13,267 bases of DNA. It comes from Gemmatimonadota bacterium (GTDB taxonomy: Bacteria > Gemmatimonadota > Gemmatimonadetes > Longimicrobiales > Gaopeijiaceae). Location: positions 1-13,267 of the forward strand of contig SKZC01000095.1 in assembly GCA_007127575.1 (NCBI GenBank), in the 5' to 3' direction. A program made the position numbers and the translations under genes. Below, one piece after another: positions 1 through 6,839 of the stretch. Within the stretch, counting starts at the first letter, position 1. Each line of letters opens with the position of its first letter. The notes under the pieces are model-generated. The model was given only the letters and a program-made list of their open reading frames with translations. It did not search any database and was not told the origin of the DNA.

Positions 1-539
1 GTCTTGGCCATCTGCATGAGGGAGTAGATCCCCTCCATCATACGGGCCCCGCCTGAAGCGGAGACCAGGATCAAGGGACGCTTCTCCTCCAGGGAGGTGC
101 GAGCCACCCGGGCGATCTTCTCCCCCACCACCGAGCCCATGGACCCTCCGATGAACCGGAAGTCCATGGCGCCCAACGCCACCGGGTTGCCGTCGAGCTC
201 TCCCCGACCCGTGAGGATCGCCTCCCCCCGCCCCACTTTCTGTTCCGTGGCGTCCAGACGCTGCCGGTAGGGCTTCAGGTCCGAGAACTGCAGCGGGTCG
301 GCCGACCGCAGTCCAGCGTCCAGCTCCTGAAAGCTCCCTTCGTCGCTGAGGATTCCAACGTATTCCTCCGCCTGGAACCGAAAGTGATGCCCACAGTCCG
401 GACAGACTTTCAGATTCTGGATGAGCTTCTCCCGGTAGAGGATCTCGCCGCACCCATCGCACTTTTCGAAGACGTCCGAAGGGAGATCCCGCCGCTCCGA
501 GGCTTTCAGGGGCTTCTTGGGCTTCCTGAACCAGGCCAT
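1..539 (-). CDS. accD: Acetyl-CoA carboxylase carboxyltransferase subunit beta, 3' end cut by window edge
   Basis: AccD pairs with AccA to transfer the carboxyl group from carboxybiotin to acetyl-CoA, making malonyl-CoA for fatty acid synthesis in the cytoplasm. Only the first 179 codons are present. The start reads MAWFRKPKKP, as in typical AccD. It is followed by the subunit's four-cysteine zinc ribbon: C27-x2-C30-x15-C46-x2-C49, the same positions as in E. coli. The carboxyltransferase fold begins with the segment GAMDFRFIGGSMGSVVGEKI and reaches the conserved oxyanion-type stretch ending SASGGARMMEG. The ATG at 539 is supported by a GAGAGGAG Shine-Dalgarno sequence a few bases upstream. 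It lies 77 nt after rodA on the same strand and is probably the distal gene of the mreB operon, perhaps with a weak promoter or processing structure of its own in the spacer. Identification is certain; the operon membership is inferred. Confidence 0.97.
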   Translation of the reverse strand, partial: MAWFRKPKKPLKASERRDLPSDVFEKCDGCGEILYREKLIQNLKVCPDCGHHFRFQAEEYVGILSDEGSFQELDAGLRSADPLQFSDLKPYRQRLDATEQKVGRGEAILTGRGELDGNPVALGAMDFRFIGGSMGSVVGEKIARVARTSLEEKRPLILVSASGGARMMEGIYSLMQMAK

Positions 540-567
540 GGACTCCTCTCACTGCAGGTGCACGTTC

Positions 568-601
568 GGTGGTCACCCGTTCCACCGGCGCCCTCCGGTG
601 G
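568..601 (-). other. Overlapping alternative hairpins in the rodA-accD spacer
   Basis: The 77-nt spacer holds a perfect 7-bp inverted repeat, CCACCGG / CCGGTGG (582-588 and 595-601), with a 6-nt loop. Part of one arm can instead pair with a second CCACC copy, giving a competing 5-bp stem (568-572 with 582-586, 9-nt loop). No T-run follows, so an intrinsic terminator is unlikely. It may be an mRNA processing or stability element ahead of accD. The spacer contains nothing else I can name except the accD ribosome binding site. Confidence 0.35.
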
Positions 602-616
602 CCCCCCTCCCGAGCG

Positions 617-1852
617 TCAGCTCTCCCCGGCAACACGAACGGCCAGTGCCACGGACAACCAGCACATGACGAGGAAGGTTCCTCCGTAACTCACGAACGG
701 CAGAGGGATCCCGGTGATGGGTACGAGACCGATGGTCATCCCCACGTTGATGAAGATGTGGACGAGCCAAGCTCCGAAGATACCGAAGAGGACGAGGCCG
801 GCAAAGGGATCTCCCACCCGTTCCGCCAACCGCACCAGACGAACGAGGACGAAGGCGAAGAGGAGAATCACCACGGTGGTGCCCATGAACCCCAGCTCCT
901 CTCCCACCACCGAAAAGATGAAGTCCGTGTGCTGCTCCGGAAGGAAATCCAGCCGCTTCTGGGTACCCTGGGTGAACCCCTTCCCCAGGAGGCCACCGCT
1001 CCCGATGGCCACCTTGGATTGGATCAGATTCCAGCCCGCCCCCTGGGGATCCAGACCCGGGTCCAGAAAGACGAGGAGTCGGTTTTTCTGGTAGTCCGCG
1101 AGCGAGCTCCAGAGGGGCATGGCAATGGTCCCGGCCGCCAGATTCGCCAGGAGAACCCCCACCGATTCCACCAGGTACAGTCGGTAGCGAAGGAGGTAGA
1201 CCAGGAGCACCAGCCCCATGAAGTAGACGGACCAGATGAGGGTGTCGAAGCTGAGAAGGAGCGCGAATCCCGGGCTGGCCAACAGGAAGAGCTGGCTGGC
1301 GGGGGTCCCGGCCCAGAAAAGGGCGGCAAAAAGGATGCCCACGAAGGCCAAAGCCGTTCCCAGATCCGGCTGGAGGACCACCAGGCCCAACGGAAGCGCG
1401 ACCAACGCCGAGGGGGCCAATAGGTCCTTCAGGGCGGAGGGCGGCGAATCACGGGTGGCCAGGAGACGGGCGAGCGCCAGGATGGTGGCCAGTTTCGCCA
1501 ACTCCGAGGGCTGGAAGCGTATGCCACCCACCTGGAGCCAACGCCCCACCCCTTCGGCGGTACCACTTCCCGTTCCCAACACCAAGGTGGCTCCCAGGAG
1601 GACCACCGCGACCGAGTACGCCGGAAATGCGGCCCACTCGAACCATCGCGCCTGTACGTGGGACGTGAAGGTGAAAACCCCCATGGCCAACACGAGCCAG
1701 ACCAGCTGCCGGGCCCAGGCTCCCTCCACCACCGGGCTGGGGACGTTCAACACGCCGGCGGAGTAGATCATGGCCACACCGAAGAGGGTGAGGGCCAAAC
1801 ACGCAGCCACCAGGGGGACGTCGCCGGCCCACCCCCGGAAGGAGAGCTTCAC
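617..1852 (-). CDS. rodA: Peptidoglycan glycosyltransferase RodA (SEDS family)
   Basis: RodA is an integral membrane SEDS glycosyltransferase that polymerises lipid II into glycan strands during cell elongation, working with PBP2. The product of 411 residues is strongly hydrophobic with about ten membrane segments. Family signatures are in order: RWLQVGG-IRFQPSELAK (104-120), QPDLGTALAF (161-170), NLIQSKVAIGSGGLLGKGF (275-293), FLPEQHTDFIF (303-313) and GIPLPFVSYGG (381-391). D310 in the HTD segment aligns with the catalytically essential D262 of E. coli RodA. Two adjacent GTG codons could start the gene. I chose the one at 1852 because it gives a GTGA overlap with the mrdA stop, matching the other junctions here; the one at 1855 would add one residue. 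The upstream ribosome site is weak, which fits translational coupling to mrdA. Function is assigned with high confidence. Confidence 0.96.
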   Translation of the reverse strand: MKLSFRGWAGDVPLVAACLALTLFGVAMIYSAGVLNVPSPVVEGAWARQLVWLVLAMGVFTFTSHVQARWFEWAAFPAYSVAVVLLGATLVLGTGSGTAEGVGRWLQVGGIRFQPSELAKLATILALARLLATRDSPPSALKDLLAPSALVALPLGLVVLQPDLGTALAFVGILFAALFWAGTPASQLFLLASPGFALLLSFDTLIWSVYFMGLVLLVYLLRYRLYLVESVGVLLANLAAGTIAMPLWSSLADYQKNRLLVFLDPGLDPQGAGWNLIQSKVAIGSGGLLGKGFTQGTQKRLDFLPEQHTDFIFSVVGEELGFMGTTVVILLFAFVLVRLVRLAERVGDPFAGLVLFGIFGAWLVHIFINVGMTIGLVPITGIPLPFVSYGGTFLVMCWLSVALAVRVAGES

Positions 1853-3684
1853 CACACCGCCCAGGGCGCCGGCGTTCCGGTGCGGAGGTGTTCTCCCAAG
1901 GTCTGGATGGTGTCCACCGGGATCCCGTACTGGCGCCTCAGAAAGAAGTCCGCAGTCTTCGCGGCCAGGGGTGCCGCAGCGGCCGAGCCACTTTCCCCTT
2001 CCTCCACGAGAACGGAGACCACGATCTCGGGGTCACCGCCCCGGGGACCGGCCATGCCCACGAACCAGGCGTGAGGGGGACGACTCGGGTCCTGCTGGCC
2101 CGTCCCCGTCTTGCCCATGAAGTCCCAATGCTCCAGGGAAGAGAGGAACGCGGTCCCCCCCGAGGCCACCACCATCCGGAGTCCGTCCCGAAGGGACTCC
2201 AGGCTCGTCTTCGTCAAGTCCAGGCTCCACCCCTCCCGGGGGTTGGAGGTCCGGACCAGGGACGGGGCCGGCGCCGTGCCGTCCCCGGCCAGGCCCAGAT
2301 AGAACTGGGCCATCTTCAGCGGCGTCTGGTCGTTGGGTCCCTGCCCGATGGCCAGGGAGAGCACCTCGTTTTCGAAGGGGCGATATCCGAACCGCTCTTC
2401 CCAGTAGCCCAGGTCCTCGGGGAAGACCCCCGGAGACTCCCGGGGGAGGTCCACCCCACATTCCTGGCTGAACCCCAGTCGAGCGCCCTCTTCCACGAGC
2501 CGCTCAAGGGAGATCCGGAGCCCAAGCTGGTAGAAGTAGACATTGCACGAGTCCCGGATCGCCTCGGCCAGGGTCAAATGTCCGTGCCCCTCGGGTCTCC
2601 AACACCTTCGATAGACGTTCCCGTATTGGAACCCCCCATGACACGGGGTAGGCATCACCTCGCCCGCCTCCACCACCCCCATTTCCAACCCGATGGCCGC
2701 CGTGGCCAGCTTCCAGGTGGACGCGGGTGGATATCGGCCCACCGTCGCTCGATTGAAGAGGGGCCGGTCCGGGTCACTACTCAGTTGTTGCCAGTACGCC
2801 AGGTCGATCCCACCCACGAACTGGTTGGGGTCAAAAGTAGGGGCGGAGTAGAGGGCAAGGACTCCCCCGTCCCGAGCATCCAGCGCCACCACGGCGCCCC
2901 GAAGCGTATCCGGGAAGATCTCATGGATCCACTCCATGAGCTCCAGATCTACGTTCAGGTGAAGGTCCTCTCCGGCCACGGCAGGAGTGTTCATGTGTCC
3001 CTCGAAGGAGCCGACGATTCGGCCCACTGCATCCACCTCCACATATCGCACTCCGTGGACCCCCTGGAGGAGCTCTTCGTACTCCCGCTCGAGCCCCTCC
3101 TTCCCGATGATCATGCCCTGTCGATAGTCCTGGAAGCGGAAACTCTCCAGCTCGGACGGGGAGATCTCCCCCACGTATCCCATGAGATGAGAGATGGCGG
3201 GACCGGCGTGATATCGTCGACGGGGACGCATCTCCAGGAAGATCCCCGGAAACTCCACACGGCGCTCTTCCAGGGCCGCGACCTCATCGAAGTCGGCGCT
3301 GGCGGTGACCAATAGCGGGAGACGACGACTCTGGGCGGCCGTCTCCATGAGGAGGTCCACCCGTTCATCGCTGAGGTTCAGGTGAGGCTGCAACCGCTCC
3401 AGCGTGGCTCGGATGGAGTCCAGGGGCGCCGGGAAGAGGGAGACGGAGTAGGAGGGTACGTTGTCGGCAATGATGCGACCCTCCCGGTCCAGGATCGTCC
3501 CCCGGGGCGCGGGAACGGGAAGGACGCGGAGGCGGTTGGAGTCGGACTGCAGTGCCCAGGTGGAGGAGCGAAGGACCTGGGCCCGAAAGAACCCGGCCAC
3601 CAGAAGCCCCATGAGCAGGACGATGCAGAAGGTGGCGATCCTGGCCCGGAATCTTTTCAGGTGAGGATGATGCTGCTCCTTCAT
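1849..3684 (-). CDS. mrdA: Penicillin-binding protein 2, elongation-specific transpeptidase
   Basis: This class B penicillin-binding protein cross-links peptidoglycan in the Rod complex and is the partner of RodA. The 611 residues begin with a short basic cytoplasmic tail and one membrane anchor at about 16-33. The pedestal domain follows, with PAPRGTILDREGR at about 58-70. The transpeptidase domain carries all three active-site motifs: S322-T-W-K325 (SxxK, nucleophile S322), S379-C-N381 (SxN) and K525-T-G-T. The segment RPLFNRATVGRYPPAS just before the nucleophile is typical of PBP2. The ATG at 3684 forms an ATGA overlap with the mreD stop and has GGAGGG 10 nt upstream. A second in-frame ATG at 3702 would overlap that ribosome site and is less likely. 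Its place between mreD and rodA is the classic elongasome arrangement. Length is normal and no key residue is missing. Confidence 0.96.
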   Translation of the reverse strand: MKEQHHPHLKRFRARIATFCIVLLMGLLVAGFFRAQVLRSSTWALQSDSNRLRVLPVPAPRGTILDREGRIIADNVPSYSVSLFPAPLDSIRATLERLQPHLNLSDERVDLLMETAAQSRRLPLLVTASADFDEVAALEERRVEFPGIFLEMRPRRRYHAGPAISHLMGYVGEISPSELESFRFQDYRQGMIIGKEGLEREYEELLQGVHGVRYVEVDAVGRIVGSFEGHMNTPAVAGEDLHLNVDLELMEWIHEIFPDTLRGAVVALDARDGGVLALYSAPTFDPNQFVGGIDLAYWQQLSSDPDRPLFNRATVGRYPPASTWKLATAAIGLEMGVVEAGEVMPTPCHGGFQYGNVYRRCWRPEGHGHLTLAEAIRDSCNVYFYQLGLRISLERLVEEGARLGFSQECGVDLPRESPGVFPEDLGYWEERFGYRPFENEVLSLAIGQGPNDQTPLKMAQFYLGLAGDGTAPAPSLVRTSNPREGWSLDLTKTSLESLRDGLRMVVASGGTAFLSSLEHWDFMGKTGTGQQDPSRPPHAWFVGMAGPRGGDPEIVVSVLVEEGESGSAAAAPLAAKTADFFLRRQYGIPVDTIQTLGEHLRTGTPAPWAVW

Positions 3685-4163
3685 GCCACCGGTTCCCTCC
3701 ATACGCCCACGACGAGGACGACGAATGCCCCAACCACCGCCGCGTAGCCGGCTCCCACCGCCCCGTCCACGACGAGATCATCCATCAGGGCCCCCCTCAC
3801 CTCGGGGGAACTCACCAGCCAGTGAAGAAGGTCCCTGAACCACTTCCCCAAAGCAAGGTACGAGATCAGGAAGAGGAGGGAATCCCCCACGAAGACTTCC
3901 CTGGACCGGGCACCTAGGATCCCCAGCACCGTCATGGCCAGGGCGTTGGCACCGAAGGCCAAAACCGAGAAGGCATCCTCCAGGATCCCGAAGACGAAGC
4001 CCAAGCCTGCTGCGGTGCCCGTCCGGAGCTCCCTGGCCCCCACCAGAAGCGCCACCGTCAGGAGATCCGGAGACCATCGGCTCGCCCCCAGTCCTACGTG
4101 AAGGAGGAAGTGGAGGACCGGGAGGACGATGACGATGCCCCAGAGCCTCCACCCGCCCCTCAA
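3681..4163 (-). CDS. mreD: Rod shape-determining membrane protein MreD
   Basis: MreD is a small integral membrane protein of the Rod complex that associates with MreC and helps activate PBP2-RodA. The 160-residue product is mostly hydrophobic with about five membrane segments. It shows the weakly conserved MreD pattern: SPDLLTVALLVGARELRTG (31-49), then GFVFGILEDAFSV (55-67) with the acidic residue inside a membrane helix, then FGANALAMTVLG. Sequence identity in this family is always low, so position between mreC and mrdA is a large part of the evidence. The start appears to be TTG at 4163, giving a TTGA overlap with the mreC stop. A GGAGGGG ribosome site lies only a few bases upstream, which is short spacing. 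No better in-frame start is visible before the first membrane helix. Confidence 0.9.
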   Translation of the reverse strand: MRGGWRLWGIVIVLPVLHFLLHVGLGASRWSPDLLTVALLVGARELRTGTAAGLGFVFGILEDAFSVLAFGANALAMTVLGILGARSREVFVGDSLLFLISYLALGKWFRDLLHWLVSSPEVRGALMDDLVVDGAVGAGYAAVVGAFVVLVVGVWREPVA

Positions 4164-5107
4164 GTCCCCTCCGGCTCCACCTCGAGACCTTCCTGCGCCT
4201 GGGGAGTCCCGTCCGAGTCCTGCTCCGACGCCGGCTCCTCGCCCTCGTCCGAAGCGAGACCCCAGTAAGGAACCTCTTCATCCGCATCCACCCGGTCGGG
4301 CCCTCCGGTCATGACCAGGACGTGCGTGGCCGCCGCCGGGGTCACCGCCGGAAGGAGCCAGTAGCTCTTCCGCCAACCATCCTGCGCCTCGTGAAGGGAG
4401 TGAACCCTCCCGATGGCGATTCCCCTGGGATACACGCTCCCTCGGCCGCTGGTAACGATGAGGGTGGAGTCTCGGACCTCGGAGTGGTAGGGAGTGCCGG
4501 AGAGAAGGAGGCGATCCGCCTCTCGGAAGGCGCCTCGCGACGGCTCCACCAGACCGTACACCTCTCCATCCACCGACATGGCGCTCACCCGGAAGTCGGG
4601 GTGGGTCCAGTCCATGGCGATGGCGGAACGGGCCTGCACCTCCCGAACCACACCCAGGAGCCCGTCGGCCGAGACCACGGGGTCGTTCACCGACACCCCC
4701 GCCTCCGACCCCGCATCCAGCACGAACATGCTCTCCGACCCTCGGGTGCCCGGGCGGACCACGGTGGCGGGCACGAAGGAAGGTCCGGCCCGGTCCCGGA
4801 GGGAGAGAAGCTCCCGGAGGCGTCGGTTCTCGTCAGCCAGGGGCCGTTGGACGGACATAGCCGCCAGCGTGGAGTCCAGGCGGGCCTGCAGCGCCTCCAC
4901 CTCGGCAGTGCGGATCCGAGCGTCGACGATGCCCTGCTGTGCACTGATGAAGGGAAGGAGGACCGACCCCCGGAGCGCGGACGCCACACCTTCCTGGGCC
5001 GGACCGGGGAGATAGAGGGCCACTACCGCGAGAACGAGGAAGAGACCCGCTAGGGTACCCTGCCGTCGTCCCGTTCCCTGACCTCCTTCCGTCTCGTAGG
5101 TGGGCAT
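4160..5107 (-). CDS. mreC: Rod shape-determining protein MreC
   Basis: MreC is a periplasmic scaffold anchored in the inner membrane that binds and activates PBP2 and links it to MreB and MreD. The 315-residue product has a short cytoplasmic tail, one membrane anchor (about 18-34), a helical coiled-coil-like part (about 56-104, with VEALQARLDSTLAAM and DENRRLRELLSLRDRAG), then the double beta-barrel domain (about 110-270). GRGSVYPRGIAIGRV (221-235) is the typical second-barrel signature. After residue 271 the protein ends in a roughly 44-residue tail very rich in Glu and Asp, which most MreC proteins lack in this form. The ATG at 5107 has no convincing ribosome site; only GAG adjoins it. It is separated from mreB by 87 nt and overlaps mreD by 4 nt. 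Family assignment is secure. Confidence 0.94.
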   Translation of the reverse strand: MPTYETEGGQGTGRRQGTLAGLFLVLAVVALYLPGPAQEGVASALRGSVLLPFISAQQGIVDARIRTAEVEALQARLDSTLAAMSVQRPLADENRRLRELLSLRDRAGPSFVPATVVRPGTRGSESMFVLDAGSEAGVSVNDPVVSADGLLGVVREVQARSAIAMDWTHPDFRVSAMSVDGEVYGLVEPSRGAFREADRLLLSGTPYHSEVRDSTLIVTSGRGSVYPRGIAIGRVHSLHEAQDGWRKSYWLLPAVTPAAATHVLVMTGGPDRVDADEEVPYWGLASDEGEEPASEQDSDGTPQAQEGLEVEPEGT

Positions 5108-5134
5108 CTCGTGGAGCGTGCACGGGTTGTGGGC

Positions 5135-5150
5135 CGGGGCGGTCGCCCCG
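5135..5150 (-). other. Short GC-rich hairpin in the mreB-mreC spacer
   Basis: A perfect inverted repeat CGGGGC / GCCCCG with a 4-nt loop lies between the mreB stop and the mreC start. No T-run follows on the transcribed strand, so it is not a convincing intrinsic terminator. It could slow 3' decay of the mreB message or mark a processing site that sets MreB to MreC ratio. The remaining spacer (5108-5194) shows nothing else clear. Confidence 0.35.
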
Positions 5151-5194
5151 AACGTCTCACCGAAGGCCGACCCTCCATCCGGACGCGGAGAGGA

Positions 5195-6238
5195 TCAAGT
5201 GGCCAACACGTTACGGTACTTCTGGAGGTCGTCCAAGATCCGCCCCGCACCCCGAACCACGCAGGTCAACGGCTCCTCATCCACGTGGATGGGGAGGTTC
5301 GTCTCATGCTGGAGAAGCTGATCCAGCCCGCGGATCATGGCCCCTCCCCCGGTCATGGTGATTCCCCGATCCACGATGTCCGACGAGAGCTCCGGCGGCG
5401 TGATCTCCAGCGAGCGACGCACGGCCTCCACGATGGACTGTATAGGCTCCTGGATGCACTCCCGGATTTCCTGGGAGTGGACGGAAACCGTCTTGGGGAT
5501 CCCGCTCACCAGATCCCGCCCCTTCACATCCATGCTGCGCTCGTCCCCATGGTCGAAGGACGATCCGATCTGGATCTTCACCGCTTCCGCCGTGGGTTCC
5601 CCGATGAGAAGGTTGTAGTTCTTCCGGAGAAAGGTCACGATGGCGGCATCCAGTTCATCCCCACCCACCCGAATGGAAGTGTCGGAGACGATGCCGGAGA
5701 GGGCGATGACGGCGATCTCCGTCGTTCCCCCGCCGATGTCGATGACCATGTTCCCGGTGGGGGTTTCGATGGGAAGCCCCACTCCGACGGCCGCCGCCAC
5801 GGGCTCCGCCACCATATACACCGCCTTGGCACCCGCTGCCATGGCCGAGGAGCGGACTGCACGCCGTTCCAGCTCGGTGATCCCGGAGGGAACCCCGACG
5901 ACGACACGAGGCTTGATCCGGAAGATCCTCTTGGCAGTGACCTGCTTCAGGAAGTGCCGGAGCATCATCTCCGTCACGTCCACATCGGCGATGACCCCAT
6001 CCTTCAGGGGACGCACCGCTTCGATGTTCTCGGGGGTACGGCCGAGCATCCGCTTGGCCTCCAGCCCCATGCCCAGGACCTTTCGGGAGCCTTTCTCCAC
6101 CGCTACGACGGAGGGCTCGTTCAGGACGATCCCCTCCCCCTTCACGTAGACGAGGGTATTGGCGGTGCCCAGATCGACGGCTATGTCGTTCACGGGGAGG
6201 AGAGACCCGGAGTTGAACCACTTCGAAAACGAGGCCAA
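5195..6238 (-). CDS. mreB: Rod shape-determining actin homologue MreB
   Basis: MreB is a bacterial actin that polymerises with ATP along the inner membrane and guides the moving Rod complex. The 347-residue product carries the actin-fold nucleotide motifs: phosphate 1 NDIAVDLGTANTLVY (17-31), phosphate 2 VIDIGGGTTEIAV (165-177) and the adenosine motif TGGGAMIRGLD (296-306). The loop VPSGITELERRAV (116-128) carries the candidate catalytic glutamates. The N-terminal MASFSKWFNSGSLL could serve as a membrane-binding amphipathic helix. The start is TTG at 6238. No ATG or GTG precedes the DLGTANT motif in frame except a GTG at codon 16, which lacks a ribosome site and would leave an unusually short N-terminus. 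The TTG also lacks a strong ribosome site. A promoter-like sequence lies about 90 nt upstream, so mreB probably heads the mreB-mreC-mreD-mrdA-rodA unit. Identification is certain; the start is fairly likely. Confidence 0.97.
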   Translation of the reverse strand: MASFSKWFNSGSLLPVNDIAVDLGTANTLVYVKGEGIVLNEPSVVAVEKGSRKVLGMGLEAKRMLGRTPENIEAVRPLKDGVIADVDVTEMMLRHFLKQVTAKRIFRIKPRVVVGVPSGITELERRAVRSSAMAAGAKAVYMVAEPVAAAVGVGLPIETPTGNMVIDIGGGTTEIAVIALSGIVSDTSIRVGGDELDAAIVTFLRKNYNLLIGEPTAEAVKIQIGSSFDHGDERSMDVKGRDLVSGIPKTVSVHSQEIRECIQEPIQSIVEAVRRSLEITPPELSSDIVDRGITMTGGGAMIRGLDQLLQHETNLPIHVDEEPLTCVVRGAGRILDDLQKYRNVLAT

Positions 6239-6242
6239 CGCG

Positions 6243-6267
6243 TCAACCCATATAACCCTTGTAAGGG
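6243..6267 (-). promoter_or_regulatory. mreB leader: palindrome and possible two-codon ORF
   Basis: Just upstream of the mreB TTG, a near-perfect 12-nt palindrome (CCCTT-GT-AAGGG on the plus strand, 6256-6267) is followed on the transcript by ATG GGT TGA (6251-6243). The AAGGG arm sits 4 nt before that ATG, like a Shine-Dalgarno sequence, and the TGA ends 4 nt before the mreB TTG. This could be a start-stop mini-ORF feeding reinitiation at mreB, an operator, or chance. The sequence is seen directly; the role is inference. Confidence 0.3.
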
Positions 6268-6315
6268 GTGAAAACCATCGGAGATGCCGGGCTCTACCCG
6301 CTCCCCCGGCTCGGA

Positions 6316-6338
6316 GGGTGTCGGATGATAAGACACCC
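6316..6338. promoter_or_regulatory. Inverted repeat bracketing the mreB -10 box, possible operator
   Basis: A perfect 7-bp inverted repeat, GGGTGTC / GACACCC (6316-6322 and 6332-6338), has a 9-nt spacer that contains the -10 hexamer of the candidate mreB promoter. Half-site centres are 16 bp apart, which would suit a dimeric DNA-binding protein contacting one face of the helix. Binding there would block RNA polymerase. The regulator is unknown and none is encoded in this window. Confidence 0.4.
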
Positions 6339-6353
6339 CGTCACGGTGTGCAA
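6325..6353 (-). promoter_or_regulatory. Candidate sigma70-type promoter for mreB operon
   Basis: On the minus strand TTGCAC (-35, 6348-6353) is followed after exactly 17 nt by TATCAT (-10, 6325-6330). This matches 4 of 6 bases of TTGACA and 5 of 6 of TATAAT at the optimal spacing. Transcription would begin near 6318, giving mreB a leader of about 80 nt. It lies in the 133-nt dut-mreB spacer, the only clear promoter position upstream of the elongation genes. Confidence 0.55.
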
Positions 6354-6371
6354 GACGCATGCCTCGACGCC

Positions 6372-6839
6372 CTATTCCCTGCCGGTGCTCCCGAGACCCC
6401 CGGCGCCGCGAGAGGTGTGGGACAATTCGTCCACCACCTCCAGAAGGGGGGTCTCGAACCGAGCGAACACGAGCTGGGCGATCCGCTCCCCACGTCGGAT
6501 TTCCACGACCTCCCTCCCTCCGTTCTGCAAGAGGACCTTCAGCTCTCCCCGGTAGTCCGGGTCGATGGTGCCGGGAGCGTTGGGAAGGGTGATACCGAAC
6601 CGGGCCGCCAGCCCGGAGCGGGGGCGGACCTGACACTCCATTCCGTCGGGCAACTCCAGGAACAGACCCGTCCCGACGGCGCGGATTTCGCCGGGCTCGA
6701 GGTGGAAGTCCTCGTCGGCGCTACGAACGTCGTAGCCCGCGGCCTGGGCTGTGGCCCGGGTCGGGAGAGGCAGATCGCGGGCTTCGGAGCTCCGCCGGAC
6801 TCGAACCCCGACCGGGGCCGCGGATTCCCCGGGCCTCAA
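6372..6839 (-). CDS. dut: Deoxyuridine 5'-triphosphate nucleotidohydrolase (dUTPase)
   Basis: Dut hydrolyses dUTP to dUMP and pyrophosphate, keeping uracil out of DNA and supplying dUMP for dTMP synthesis; the family is a homotrimer. The 155-residue product contains all five motifs: I AGYDVRSA (34-41), II PRSGLA (73-78), III NAPGTIDPDYRGEL (87-100) with catalytic D93, IV GERIAQLVF (117-125) and V RGAGGLGSTG (144-153). Motif V normally has Phe before GSTG, where it stacks over the uracil; here it is Leu149. The start is TTG at 6839, the only reasonable start before the conserved VRVRR strand. It forms a TTGA overlap with the ald stop, with GGAG 8 nt upstream. It is the last gene before the mreB promoter. 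The family assignment is secure. Confidence 0.96.
   Translation of the reverse strand: MRPGESAAPVGVRVRRSSEARDLPLPTRATAQAAGYDVRSADEDFHLEPGEIRAVGTGLFLELPDGMECQVRPRSGLAARFGITLPNAPGTIDPDYRGELKVLLQNGGREVVEIRRGERIAQLVFARFETPLLEVVDELSHTSRGAGGLGSTGRE

Noticed and set aside
1888..3315. A 475-codon open frame on the plus strand opposite mrdA
   Set aside because: Same reason: it mirrors the PBP2 coding frame, has low-complexity composition and no domain or ribosome site.
6790..6812. GGTTCGAGTCC on the minus strand, resembling a tRNA T-arm/B-box
   Set aside because: It lies in the first codons of dut, encoding the conserved GVRVRR strand. No acceptor, D-arm or anticodon stem surrounds it.
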